DNA from: Lytechinus variegatus
Taxonomy: Eukaryota; Echinodermata; Echinoidea; Temnopleuroida; Toxopneustidae
Direction: 5' to 3'
NCBI RefSeq assembly: GCF_018143015.1
Contig: NC_054740.1
Location: 54,775,583 to 54,839,582 of the forward strand
Length of the DNA: 64,000 nucleotides
The notes beneath the pieces were generated by a model. The model was given only the letters and a program-made list of their open reading frames with translations. It made no database searches and was not told the DNA's origin. The position numbers and the translations under genes were made by a program. This document shows positions 11,306-23,464 of the stretch, in pieces. Position 1 is the first letter of the stretch. Every line of letters begins with the position of its first letter.

Positions 11306-14300
11306 CGTGTGTGCGTGTGTGTATAAAAGAGAGATCATTGGATGTTCCAACGAACATAACATACTTTGAGGTGCTTCTACCATCGAGACTTACGGCAACA
11401 TGAGGGTGATGGGTTAAAATGTTAGATTGGGTCTTGATAATGTGGTTACCATGGTAACAAGTCACTTTGAGTCACTGACACCTGACGGTTAATTCCTACC
11501 CGAGCAACTTGAGACCTCCTCGTTAGCATGAAAAACAGACAATTACCATAGGCGATAATCACTCGCTTCTTGAGTGACAGTTCTGTGATTGGTGTGGGAT
11601 GATTATCTTAGCATCTTTCCCCTCCATCTGCATGGGTCCGGTACCACAAAGGTGAGGGGATTGATAGCAAATATGAGAGGAAACCTCCGATTGGTTCTTG
11701 GACAGTATTTTAAACGAAATGTGCATGTATCTTTGCCCTGGATTGGTCATCACCATTTAGATGATTGATTGCAAGCATCTGTGTGACGGACCCCTGCATG
11801 TGGTCTGTCGACCACAGTAAGGCAAGAGATGAAGAGGGAGAAAGATAAGTAGAGGGGAGTAAGATAAGAATGAGAGGAAGAAGGAAGAAAGAAAATATGA
11901 AAAGAAGGATAAACAGAGAATGGTGAAAATACGGGAAAATGAGAGTATATAGGGATGATAGAGAAGTGTGATGGAGGAAGAAGAATTGTGTAAGAAAATT
12001 CTAGAACCTTTTCATCATCAATGCCCCTATGGTAAACCTACAAGGGAGATGGAGAAAACATTTTGATCGTAACGTCTTGTTTAATCGAAACATTATCGAT
12101 ATCCCTCCTGGCAAAACAATGTTTTGAATGTCAAATGTATTTGGTGAACATTTATGATTGTTCAAACTAAAGGAGGCGATAATGAAAATATTGCGTGCCG
12201 ATATATTGTAAGGAAATGTAATACGAGATTCAAATCGAAAAAAAAATCACTAAAAACAAAAGTAAAATTTCTCCTCATTTTCGTATATGGAGGGATTGAT
12301 TTTTGAAAATCATTCTTCTGCCTTGTAATTCTCGTAATCCTTTTTGTAATTATATCTTTTATAATTATATTGTAATATTTCAATGAAGGGTTAACCCTTC
12401 GGGTGCAGCAGACCCAAATATGACCGACTCGCATCCTTCTCTCAGACGGCAGGCCCATATAAGGCCCTGCCACAAAATGAAATTTTAGGAAGATTCACTC
12501 AAAATTTTGTATTAAGAAAGTATTAATGATTATGGTGATCCATAGCATTTATATTGTACCATATTTCTGTTGAAAACATTCATAGGCTCAGGCTCATCCA
12601 ATTAAGTTAGTTATTACACGTCTGCTGAAATAACAGGCAAGGTCTCCATATCCCTCATTGTGGAAGGGTGTTCCACATGTTTCAGTTTATGTCGTAATAG
12701 TAATGATCATGAAATTCAGATAATAATGATGATGATAATGATAATAATAATAATAACAAATGACATCGATAACAATGATAATAATGATTATGAAAATAAC
12801 AATACAATACTCATGGTGACGATATTGATATTTATAACGGTGATAAAACAAAGTTTCTGTACTCAATTTTGGAAAACAATTCACCCCTGCCTTCAGTGTG
12901 ACTCATCAGCACGCTGTATGATACATTTCATTATTTTGTTTTCTGTGCTCGTATAATTATTATTATGCATATATTGAATTCAGCAGATCTCACCCTACCC
13001 ACTCTTTATCCTCGTAATTAGCTTCGGCTTCATTTTGACAAGTATAAGCCTAATGCTTTTAGAATTCTCCCCTTTATTCATTATACAAGTTTTGACATTT
13101 AATCAACACCACCACTATATGACAAAATCCCTAATTTGGGTCATTTATATCTACGTTACTTTATTTATTTCATTTTGATAATGTAATATTCATGGACGGG
13201 AGAATAAAAATGATATATAGATTTGCCTATTTAGGGGAGCATTAAAAAAAAGTGCTGTGGTTGACTTTCACCATATAAATTGCTCCAAGCCAATCATAGG
13301 GCAATGATAATCACTGACAAAACTCGTAAAGAAAAGAGGCCCAATTTTTTTTTTATTTTTGTTGATTATTTTCATCCACACGGGATCATCTTCAGCGTTA
13401 ATTAAAGAACGTTACATTTGTCTTGTCTTCCCTTTAACATGTTTAATGCCCACGATCATAAAAGCTGATTATTACGGCAAGTTGATTAGAGTAAAGAAAG
13501 AGCAGTAACGAACACACCTGGTTGCACAAGCCAGAAACATTTTTCATAGACTCTTGCTTTAAAGTGGCACTTTAAAAAATAAGGGTGAAATTCGAGGGTC
13601 GAATGTTACTACCAGTGGATAAGAAAAATATCTGACATTCCATATCTGACCAGAAAAGGTTATCTCGACCGGCTCATTTAAAAAAATATCGGCATTTATG
13701 AAGACTACGCTTGACAGGATCAAATTCTGTCAAATGATACGCGCCGTAAGCTAAAACAACAACAGAAACAACAACAACAACAGCAAATTCAGCACCGGAG
13801 ACAGTAAAATGGCCCTTATTCTTCCGCCAGTCAAATTTAGTTCCAAACTTGGAGATATATCTTCCCCATTTGGGAAAAGGAAGTTCAGTAGTCACCAAAA
13901 TTGTAATCAGTGTTAGATGGACAATCATATTCATTCGCTTTTGCCAATCAGCAATATCAAATTTAAAAATTGAGGATAGGTTGGCTCGAATGATATTCTT
14001 TTGCCTGCCTGTTGTAATTAGGCCCTTGTGACCACCTGTCCTGCAATGTCTTACAACGTGTTTCCAGCCAGATCTCTCTTCTGGCATTAACTCTTTTCCT
14101 GCTTTATTTCTTCTCCTTTATTTATGTAATATTCTATTAATGCTAGAACAAAAGTTGTGTTTTTGAGAACCACCCATGTGACGTCGCCTGAATGAAGATG
14201 AAGAATTTCTGCACACCCTCCCCATCCATGCTCTTACCGCGTCTAGACGACTGAATAAAATGACTCTACGTCACAATTAACTAACCCGCTTTACCGCCCT

Positions 14301-15030
14301 GCCACAAAATTGAAGATAATGCCTTCTCGGACGTCACACAGCTCAAATTTGTAGCATAAAATTTCTGAAAATATGACCATAACCAGCTGAGTAAACTCCA
14401 GCGGGCACAAGGGGGAGAAATACATATACCGGGAGTCACTCCTGGGGCTAAAAAGTGCATAAAGTCATATACTTGAAAAAGAGTTCTATTTGTATTCACT
14501 GGCTGTAGCCACCGTATTTGCCCAGAAAATATAAACATGTAAGCTGTTTCCTTTGCCATTTATTTATAAATCGTGAGAGAGTTGTTTTTACCTTAAACAG
14601 GATGGGAACTCCTCGGTGTACTTTGGTGCCGTCACAAGTTTGTCCATTGCCGTTTTAATTCTCCGTCAGCGTTATAATCTACGAGGTTAACATACTTTCT
14701 CCTGCTATCGGTTATAAACACAATTCTTAATCGATAATTCCTGTCTAATACCATAGGTGAGTAGACTTTTCTCTCCAGAAAACCAAGCTTTGACTTGGAA
14801 TATTTTCAGACGTGTTTCTCTTTCTGCATCGTGTACGCAGGCATCAAATATTGGATGTCTTGTCTTTCGGAAATAGAGAGCAACCTGATATTCTGTCACT
14901 CCTGATGCTGCAGTCACAACCACGGAACAACAACAAACCAATCGATAGTTTGTCATTGGTTATAACGTGATAGCTTTGATCGGTCTGGTGATCGGTTTTA
15001 TCTTTGTGACTAGGGCATCACAAATGATAA
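11306..15030. other. intergenic, no gene supported
   Basis: Contains purine-rich sequence near 11830-11960, an AAT/GAT microsatellite at about 12720-12790 and several minus-strand open stretches of 80-140 codons (13674-14087, 14281-14559, 14705-14956). None shows a recognisable domain. The last begins with a signal-peptide-like hydrophobic stretch, but no partner exon was found, so none is called. Confidence 0.4.
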
Positions 15031-15330
15031 AAAACCTGCAAGAGCTTCAAGGTACTTGTACTGCTCTTTCAAGTATTCTCGAAGTGTCATGAGTAGACCA
15101 TCTAAGATTAAGACTACCTTACTTTCGACTGTTGATCGAGGTTGATCATCTTAGGTGATTGTCTTTGTGTTTGAAGCACGAACCTGCGAGGGCTTTGGAG
15201 GTACTTGCATTGTTCTATCAAGCTGTCCCAAAGTGCCTTGAGTGGATCATCTTAGATAAATGAAGCTGCCTTACTATCGAATGTTGATAGAAGTTCACCG
15301 TCTTAGGTGATTGTGTCTTTGTTTGAAGCG
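15031..15330. repeat. about 150-bp tandem duplication, diverged
   Basis: Two adjacent copies (about 15031-15176 and 15180-15330) share in order ACCTGC.AG.GCTT, AGGTACTTG, TCTTAG.T, TGCCTTACT.TCGA and CTTAGGTGATTGT. No reading frame is conserved between them, so this looks like non-coding duplication. Confidence 0.65.
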
Positions 15331-15904
15331 AAGTGTCTTCATTTTTACAATGTTCTCATAAAAAAAATCTACATTATTTTGAATAATCCTCTTGGACAGA
15401 CAACGTTTCATATGTTTTCACATTGCCAGTTCTGAGGGTTTGATTCACGTCATTGAATCATTAAACGCTCAGCTTCAACAATGTGGAGATGCTTTCATAC
15501 CGAGGACACATTCAAAGTGTGATTTAAAACCACATTCATGTTCCATTTTACATTCTCTACATTACAGAATTCAACATTACGAGCATGGTTTCACACCGTG
15601 GACACACTGAAATACGCACTGTTGTGTGTTAACAGTATCCAATTGATTTACAATCATGTGAAAACATTTAGTTTGAACGAGTGAGGACCATACTGTGGAA
15701 ACCCAAGTATTGTTGTATTGTATACCACACGGTGGCCTGAATTTCGGATCATCCACTATACAGCTATAAAATATCTCGCTTTCAACGACGTATTCATGAT
15801 TGTGATTCAGAGTATCAAATTCGGGAAATTGTAAAGATAGTTATACACATGGTTGTTTCACATATTGCTTCACACTTTGGAATTGGAACACTGTGTTTAT
15901 TCCA

Positions 15905-16060
15905 GGCCGTTTCATAAACTTGTTCGTAAGTTAAGAGCGACTGCATGGTGAACCTTTCTTACGCGCTAACCCATCGCCAAATAACATTTTTTGGTGTATA
16001 CCATTTCCCGCAAGAAAGGTTCACCAGTCATTGTTTTAAAATTTTTGAGAATTTTCTCAA
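15905..16060. mobile_element. possible inverted-repeat element remnant
   Basis: The left part begins GGCCGTTTCATAAACTTGT and contains GGTGAACCTTTCTTACG; the inverted motif AAGAAAGGTTCACC follows at about 16012-16025. It looks like a decayed short palindromic element. No target duplication was recognised. Confidence 0.35.
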
Positions 16061-16136
16061 TGTAAATTAAGAAAAACTCTGTTATTTCGTTAAGGGAGAA
16101 TTTATTAGCCTATATACAGTGTCTTCAGGCGACCAC

Positions 16137-16540
16137 ACACCTTATGATTGGTCTGCGACCAGATTTCAGAATAAAATGTAGTAGAATTTGATGCTAATAT
16201 TGAGACTTGGAATATACTGTGCAATGTTCTAAATCATCGTACGAATACATATGTTAAAATCTGTGACTATATTGCTATCATCCTTCTTTGAATAAAAGCG
16301 AATTTAATCTCTAGTCGTCGACGTCATAGCAGTCGTACGATTGGCTACGATTTGAAGCTAATTTGCCCTTTACTCTGAAATAAAGGTTCGTAATCTTTCA
16401 AAATGGTTATATTAGTATTCTTTCAATTAATTTAAACCTCAAATAAAATGATATGTTCCATTCACATTTTCAGAAAATGAGCAAAATGCGATTTTTTCCA
16501 AAATAGGATCGCGAACAGTCGTAAGGTGTGCGTTGGCCTT
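16137..16540. mobile_element. inverted-repeat element, copy 2 (opposite orientation)
   Basis: Reverse-complement homologue of 9792-10210, with the same ends (AGGCGACCACACACC and GGTGTGCGTTGGCCTT) and the same internal TACGATTGGCTACGATTTGA-type segment. Two such copies 6 kb apart make the family certain even though no transposase is encoded. Confidence 0.75.
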
Positions 16541-18360
16541 AACTTTCCCAATCTTTAGGTATGGTCGAATGTGATGTATAAAGTAATAAGCTCTTACGGT
16601 TTTTTTTAATCGCCACATTATATAATCTAATTACAAAAATGTTAAGAAATGATTTATGTTGAATTGTTTATCACTTTATTTATTATTCATGAAGTTTTTG
16701 TTGTTATTATGACAATAGTCAATAAAGTGGGGCGTAATTGAAGTTTTATATTAGCTCCGATAAAATCATACATTGAGACAACTATAACTGATCAATCAAT
16801 CGTAATTTCATACGATGCAGAGATGTGAGAATCCCAAATTAAAAAAGTATTGTAATGCTATTCACGACAGAAAAGAGCTAAATTGCTTCAATTCGAATTA
16901 CTCGATTAAAATGATATTGCATTTTTTGATTATCAATTTAAGTGCCATTTCATACACAACGACTTTCATTAAAAGAACAATATTGTATTTGTTCAGTAGA
17001 TTAATCTGTTAAGCCAACAGGTTGGGCAATCTTACCAGTTTTTAATATAGATACAATGAAAATATACCCATTCCTTTTCAGCATGCCATACAGTAAATGC
17101 CTGAATTTCCCGCGCGCGGGAAAATATTATCTTAAGAGTCGCCCTGGAGATAGCGCTCCTCTGCATCCGGTGTTTACCCTCCAGATCCCTCCTCTTCCAG
17201 CGGTGTTTACCCCTTGCAAATTTGTTGGTCGCCGTTTTAGGGAGGAAATTCTCGTCCCGTGTTTTTCTTTTCACGGATGATGTCCCCTGAATAACCTGAT
17301 GTGGAAAGAGAGAAAGGGGAAAAGGTAAAAAAGGAGGTGTATCGAAGATAATAGCCCAGTCGATTACCGGTCCGTTGGCATCTCGCTTTTTGCATATTGA
17401 TATCATCTGCCGTTGGTACTGGAAGTATACTTGGCCATACCGATGTAGCCTGTGTAGTGTATCACGTTAGATCCCTGTACAGACAATATTATAGGTATTA
17501 AAAAACAGGATGTCGAATATGAAATTGTAAACATTTAAGTCTCTTATTGAATAATCGAATGTTATTTTCGAAACATCTGAAAATGTGAGGGATTTATTTA
17601 GAATACATTTAAAAATTGCATTCTCAAAAGTTGCGACATGGCAAAGTTAAATCCCATTATTAATCCTATTGTTAAGTAATTTGGCTATTTACTCCTATTT
17701 GTTTCATATTTTTGTTTGTTGTTCGTATAGAAATTAAACGATTGATTGTGTGTTAAGTTATAACATTCTGGTGGCCTATATGACCCACAAGCTAAGCTTC
17801 TTTGTAGGTCACCGCATTTCTTTTCCATCATATCTCATCCATGCATGTTGCAATGTTCCATGATAATTCAGTACATGTAATATATATATAATCAGTAATT
17901 ATTTACTTTTGTTCTTTGCACTTTACTTGTAATACCAAGATTTACTGTTGCTGTTGTCGGAATTAAAGCGAAATAAAGACTCATCATTCAAAGGTAAACG
18001 CAGAGTAGCGAAGACAGGAACCATTGAAGTAATCTGTAGCAATGTTTTTGAATGATGGGGATTTGAGCTTGTCAGGTAGGGAAAATTGTGGTGAAAACAA
18101 TGTAGAACCTGAAAAAAAAATGGTTTGAGAAAGCATGGAAATTTGAAAGAAGAGGAAGACATCCCAAACGTAATATCTATTTATGTTTCTGTTTCTGTTT
18201 ATGGTAACTCCTGTAGGAATTCAACAGGGCAGCATTTGCTGTTAAAAACGCCATGCCGGTGTAACCAATTACCTAGGAAACATTTTACGTCAGGTTAGTC
18301 AGCCATAGTGGATGACGTTGTTGACGATATTACTCTCGGGTCTTTTTATCAAAGTGGAGA
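16541..18360. other. intergenic, no gene supported
   Basis: AT-rich except for a GC-richer patch at 17096-17290 that contains CCCGCGCGCGGG and is open in two frames (75 and 124 codons on opposite strands). Neither translation resembles a known family. The patch could be a promoter or first exon of the downstream FKBP gene, but no signal peptide followed by a good splice donor was found. Confidence 0.35.
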
Positions 18361-18426
18361 CAATGGCAGAGTGGGGATTCGAACTCACAACCTTGCGATT
18401 GCGTTCTAACCACTGGACCAACTGGA
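18361..18426 (-). mobile_element. tRNA-like SINE head
   Basis: On the minus strand the segment has TGGTCCAGTGGTTAGAACG (A-box region) and GAGTTCGAATCCCC (a strong B-box), the two internal promoter elements of tRNA genes and tRNA-derived SINEs. The acceptor stem does not close, so it is a SINE relic rather than a working tRNA gene. Confidence 0.6.
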
Positions 18427-19299
18427 TTGTGTAGTCCAGTTGACATCATAATAATATTCATCAATTACGCACATTTCAAATATTGCTTTTAACGCTGCTT
18501 TAGATGAGTTCCATGAAGGACGATTTTTTCGTCCTGGAATTTCTTGGGGACATTATTAATTGCCCGAGAATGCTATCACCACTTTTGCTGGAGCCAAGTG
18601 TCGATGTATTCTGGGCTACAGACCCCCTATACCAAAAGAAGAAGGAAAAAAAACGCCGGAAAAAAAGTTAATAACAAAGGTATGAATTGTGTCATTTGTT
18701 AAACTTTTTTTTGTAAATGAATCTCATTTTTAATAGCTTAGCCTACGGAGAAACAATTATAGGATTGTTATCCAGACTTTTCTTTTGAATCATCGTATTT
18801 TCTTGCTTCTTCCTGGTTCTCTTTATTATTTTTTACTTGAAAATCAAAGGGAAATGCAGACGAAACTGCCCCCCCCCCTCTGTGAATACACATGGTCTGT
18901 CTAATCACAACGGCATGTATTCTCATTGTGCATAAAAACGACTTTGATACGAAATTAAGTTGGGAAATAGTTATTGATGACGTTTGTACCTGATTGTATG
19001 GCGCATCATTCCCACACATATACATCTCAAAGTTGATATGGCAACTTATTTGTCTTTCATTTTTTTGTTGACTTAATTTTTGGGAGGACGTTCCAAGAGG
19101 CGGTTTTTTTTTATAGTGCTCATCTCCGTTTTAAGAATTCTGCTCTATGATGGGATTGGGAAGGAGGGGTGAAAAAAAGAGAGAGGAGATAAACAATAAG
19201 GAGGCTTCTGAAATGAAATAATAAAAAGAACATTGTAACATTGTCATGGGTATGCTGACACTCCTTGCATGTATAAAATAATATTACCACAAAACACAT

Positions 19300-19370
19300 A
19301 TACCTTCACACACAAACACACACACATCCATCCCGCACACACGCACACCCGCCCGCACACACCCTCTGTC
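19300..19370. repeat. (CA)n-rich tract
   Basis: CACACA runs interrupted by CATCC and CGCACACC segments; simple low-complexity sequence. Confidence 0.75.
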
Positions 19371-20807
19371 TTCATTGTCTCTGCCCATCTCCTCTATATG
19401 TTTGCACTTGATATCATGGTATTATATTTTGTATCTTCTGTCTAAATTATTTCAATTTTATGTTTCAGCCGCGTATTCCTCGGCATTCTCCCCAACCCAA
19501 TACCACTCACCCCACTTTACCCCTGAATTCCTTCGTTATTTTCTCTTTGAAATGTAGCGTGCAAAGGGGATCGTCTTCCGAAATTAATTAACTACAAATA
19601 AAAACGTTCATTCAGGGGTTATTTGAAGTACCAGCATGAGTCGTATCGAGTGGGAATAATACAGAGCAGGGTAACAATTCACGTATTTCAGCGTTCTATT
19701 TCTCTCCCCTCGTCATTAAGCTATCGATTGTTCGCTCGTTACCCGCCCAAAGAGGAGGAAAAATTGATCGTCTGTATGCTAGCTACTTCCAGCTATTCTA
19801 ATCTAATTAAGGTGTAATTGATAAAGAGGGAAAGGCTGACAGTAAGGGGGTAGCCAGGTTTTTTAATTGATCATTTTTTATGGGGGAGGGGGCCTTTCCC
19901 CCCTCGCCGTTTTGGGGTAAAAAAATTCCCTGAACTACATGTTATGTTTAAAATTAACTTTGCCTTTGATTTTAAAGGTGCAGATATTGATAATATGATT
20001 TTGATAAATGATAAATAAGGGAAGGTTTAAAAACCCGCTAAAACAAAATTTTGATCAAAGTCTAACTTTTCAAAATATTGTATTATCCCTGTGAACAGTG
20101 AAACATTCGTGATTTGCAGTTCATTTTTTTTATGTCACAACTTGAACATAAGATATGCAAATTGGTCTTATCAAAATAAATAGATTCGTTGATATTCACA
20201 AATTTTATTCTTGAGCCGCATTTTATCTGGAACGTAAAAATTTGACAAAGTATTGAATATAGTGAAATCTTAAAAATTCTCCTACTATCACCCTTTTTGT
20301 GTTACAATTGTAGTCAGTAAAGTACCATTAGCGATACAGATATCTTATAGTTATACGATTGATATATTTACAGAGCATTAAATATGAAGAAAACATGATA
20401 GAATTTATGGCTTTATTGAACGTTATATACAGTAAAAACGGCGTTTGGGAATTACAAAACAAAACGCTACGAAACTTACAGTAACAGTAATTTTTTAACA
20501 GTTCAAAAACCATGCTTAATCTATTGAGACTTAAATATTGAAAATTGAACTATGTTGTTTAAGAGTTTAGATACTTACCTTAACCATTGAAACGATTACT
20601 GTAATGTTTATTATAGTAGACAGCGTGGTATAAAATTTTAAACAACCTTTTTACAGTGTATATGCGCGCATCTCATTGGTTGAAAAACAAGAAGTGTTTA
20701 ATTTTCGGAGTTGCAATTGATCGTACGTCTTTCTCGAACGGAACACTCCCGCATGTGTGTGAAGGTGAGTGTGAGGGAGGGAGGCAGTGTAAGTGTGTGG
20801 GGCCGGC

Positions 20808-20890
20808 CACGGGGCGCCGTGGCCAAGTGGTCTAAGGCACCCAACTATACCAAGGAAGTCCTGGGTTCGATTGCAGGCATGGCCAGAACA
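20808..20890 (+). mobile_element. tRNA-Leu-like SINE head
   Basis: GGCGCCGTGGCCAAGTGG followed by TCTAAGGC is an A-box region much like a type II (Leu/Ser) tRNA, and GGGTTCGATTG serves as the B-box about 45 bases on. The variable arm and acceptor stem do not fold as a complete tRNA. Downstream there is no clear SINE tail. Best read as a SINE head; a degenerate tRNA pseudogene is the alternative. Confidence 0.6.
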
Positions 20891-21118
20891 AGGCGTTTTA
20901 TCTACTTTGCTCTTTCATCTACAATATTGAAGCCAACGCGTGCATGTGTTTAAAAAATACAAGAGTGTGTATGTAGGGTGCGTTTCTGTGTGTAATTCTT
21001 TTTTTTTTACAGGTGCATGTGTATTGTTTATTGCAATAATTTTCATGAATGAAGAGGAAGAAATGAAATATCATTTTTTAAAAAGAGCGCATCATATGTA
21101 ATTGATAAACGTCCATAC

Positions 21119-21206
21119 AAATTCAATTACACACACACACACATACGCTCGCACACCCCACACAAATGCGTGAGCGGGACTGTCTAACCCTCTTACAGTC
21201 CCTCCC
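21119..21206. repeat. 88-bp direct repeat, copy 1
   Basis: Identical as far as I can see to 22239-22326: a (CA)n run followed by TACGCTCGCACACCCCACAC and GCGTGAGCGGGACTGTC. The two copies flank an FKBP exon and lie in the same orientation. Confidence 0.9.
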
Positions 21207-21353
21207 AATATCAGTTACGATGTACTGAAATTTTCAGTTTACTGGCTTTGTAGAAAATGATGGCAAATGAGTATACATGAGGTGGAGAACTCAAGGACAG
21301 AATAATTTAATTTTTATTAATTCGGAGTGCAACTTATCCCTTCTCCATTACAG

Positions 21354-21413
21354 GTTGACGTCATTTGTACAGAGGGAGCAGAAGAGGGCGACACAATACT
21401 TCTCACATACAAC
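21354..21413 (+). CDS. FKBP-type prolyl isomerase, internal exon
   Basis: A 60-bp exon in frame 0, preceded by a pyrimidine-rich tract and ACAG and followed by GTAAGC. It encodes VDVICTEGAEEGDTILLTYN, which corresponds to the second and third beta-strands of an FKBP domain; the tyrosine of LLTYN matches the conserved pocket tyrosine (Tyr26 in FKBP12). The upstream part (start codon and, by analogy with FKBP11, a signal peptide) should be in an exon 5' of 21354 that I could not identify. The intron to the next exon is 1532 bp and holds a MITE, an 88-bp repeat and a GC-ended element. Confidence 0.85.
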
Positions 21414-22003
21414 GTAAGCACACAGAGATGGACCATTCGGTTTGGGAGGCAGATTAAGGATCAATATTTTTTTTCAACCTCAATATGATTTAGAACAAAA
21501 TAATGTAACCGCACATTTCTTACATTTCTATTTATTTTAATTAGTTTTATTACAAATAGCTTAATATTTTTTTTTAATTGAGGTATCTACCATTTTTTTC
21601 TTTAAACCATGCGCTCGGTATTAAATGCATAGTTTAATATTGATTTTCGCTTTAAAAATATGAGCTACAAAGTCAAAATTTTCACCTGTGTCTGTCATGT
21701 TTTATAAAATTGAAACCCTGGGGGAAAATCGCGGCTGAAATCATATCTATAGTGGTTTAAAAATGAACAAAGTTACCGAAAACAATTTCATCCCGTACAC
21801 TAACATTTTTAAATTATTCTCTCCAGGAGATTTAGTAATCATGATTTTTCAGATTTTTTTTTTCCTTTAAAGTGTTTGTACCAATTTATTCATATTTTCC
21901 TTGGTGTTTTTTCATAAATATGTCAATACAAACAATATTTAATACTAGATGCATGACATCGAGGACCAGGTTATCTTTTAATGAGACCTTCGTAATGCTC
22001 GCC

Positions 22004-22218
22004 TACACTCTTAAAATAGTTGAGCAAAAATGCCTAGCTTTTAACCAACCCTGGGCCACATACTGTCCACACAACTATTGGTTAATTCTGCCAAATTGGG
22101 TAATATATTTGGTCATTGGAATAACAATTGCCAAGAATTAATCTATAAATATTTTGTTTTACCAACATACCTTACCCAACACAGTGGACAGAATGTTACC
22201 CAACATTTTAAGTGTGTA
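22004..22218. mobile_element. MITE with TACACTCTTAAAAT ends
   Basis: Left end TACACTCTTAAAATAGTT and right end ATTTTAAGTGTGTA are inverted repeats, with ACATACTGTCCACAC near the left and GTGGACAGAATGTT near the right. The same family occurs at 40923-41152, 48549-48779 and 62459-62678, and more distantly at 3479-3707. It lies in the intron of the FKBP gene. Confidence 0.75.
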
Positions 22219-22238
22219 TAGCTTACTTGAAAAACAAA

Positions 22239-22326
22239 TTCAAATTCAATTACACACACACACACATACGCTCGCACACCCCACACAAATGCGTGAGCGG
22301 GACTGTCTAACCCTCTTACAGTCCCT
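22239..22326. repeat. 88-bp direct repeat, copy 2
   Basis: Second copy of 21119-21206, lying just after the MITE end. The absence of visible differences over a CA-rich 88 bp suggests a recent duplication or conversion. Confidence 0.9.
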
Positions 22327-22487
22327 TAAGAAAGCTTAATCGAAGCCAAAAGGTGCTACTATTACGGAGTTTCCCAACCACTAGACAGACGCTCTCCGGA
22401 AAGTTGAAAATATACTGTCTAAAGCCCTTCATGACAAAGAGGTCTACGTCGAAAATCGGTGGATCAAAATAGCAGTGCCGTACGACA

Positions 22488-22702
22488 TAGGCGGCGGGGG
22501 GGGGGGGACGGGGGGACATGTCCCCCCTAAATTTGAGGAGGGGATTTAGTTGTTGATGACCTTTTTTTTTTTTTTTTTTTTGCTTGTCAATTTATTTTCC
22601 TACGTCCCCCCTAAAATTTTATGGTTGAGAACCCTTTTTTTTTTTTGCTTGTCAAAAATTTTTTGGTTGTCCCCTCCTAAAATTTTTGGCTTCCGCCGCC
22701 AA
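22488..22702. mobile_element. short element with GGCGGCGGAAGC ends
   Basis: Inverted ends TAGGCGGCGG and TTCCGCCGCCAA enclose T-runs separated by GCTTGTCAA and GTCCCC-CCTAAAATTTT motifs. The same family is found inverted at 45149-45325 and 53568-53745. No coding capacity. By end structure and G/C-rich termini it is likely a non-autonomous DNA element. It lies in the FKBP intron. Confidence 0.7.
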
Positions 22703-22945
22703 TGCCGTCCGACGTCCGTGACATTAGACAGACGACGTATTTGCAATTTTTCGTCAGCTCTGAAACGTCTTACGAAACTGCTGTTTCCATTCACCAAATT
22801 TTCACAAAGTTCTTTCAGCTGTGCATTGTGTGTGATTTGACAAGCATTTTCAATAGATTTACTTTGTTGTAGAATCCACCCCCGTCGTAATTGCGGCGAA
22901 AACTCGCTAAAAATGTCATTGTCAACTTATTCTGTATGATTTTAG

Positions 22946-23064
22946 GGTACATTTGAAGATGGCGTTTCGTTTGATGCAACCAGACCCGGTACTTCGATGA
23001 ATCTGACCCTAGGTCCTTCTCTGATCCAGGGATTCAACCTCGGATTGTTCGGCGCCTGTATCGG
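22946..23064 (+). CDS. FKBP-type prolyl isomerase, internal exon
   Basis: A 119-bp exon between TTTTAG and GTAAGA, joining in frame to the 21354 exon (phase 0) and leaving two bases for the next exon. It encodes GTFEDGVSFDATRP and later LTLGPSLIQGFNLGLFGACI. These match the FKBP core: G.L.DG..FD, where F and D line the active site, then the V-I-.-G-W segment, here L-I-Q-G-F, so the pocket tryptophan is replaced by phenylalanine as in several endoplasmic-reticulum FKBPs. Frame and spacing agree fully with the family. Confidence 0.92.
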
Positions 23065-23209
23065 GTAAGAATCTGATTCCAAGAATATGGGAAATTTGTG
23101 GTTCTTGGGAATTTTAAGACGCATAAACGAAGATCATGAAAAGAAAATATTTATTTCCTCCTGTGATTGGTTCATCAAATGACGGGCGGTGCGGCTTTAA
23201 TTATCATCA

Positions 23210-23370
23210 ATATGATGATTATTATTGTCATTATTATTATTATCATTATTGTCATTATTACAAATAATAGTAACAGTCATATCATTATTAATTATCGATA
23301 TTAATATCAGTAGTAGTAGGAACATCATCATCGCTATCTCCATTATAATCTTTAGTTTTTCATTATTATT
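23210..23370. repeat. ATT/CATT-rich microsatellite
   Basis: Imperfect ATT, ATC and GTC trinucleotides within the last FKBP intron. The preceding sequence has no SINE features, so it is listed as simple repeat only. Confidence 0.7.
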
Positions 23371-23464
23371 TGTATCATCATTTTTTCTCCCATCAAATGT
23401 AATATAAACCTATGACAAATTTGTAATACGAGACTGACCAATTATTCTGGTACTTGATTTGCAG

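Noticed and set aside
13674..14956. Three neighbouring minus-strand open stretches, one with a signal-peptide-like start
   Set aside because: No known domain, no consistent splice sites linking them, and composition like the surrounding DNA; left as unsupported.
17032..17406. 124-codon minus-strand and 74-codon plus-strand frames in a GC-richer patch
   Set aside because: No recognisable family. The GC patch may be regulatory or a first exon, but there is no proof.
20808..20890. A functional tRNA-Leu gene
   Set aside because: The A- and B-boxes are good but the acceptor and variable arms do not pair; better read as a SINE head.
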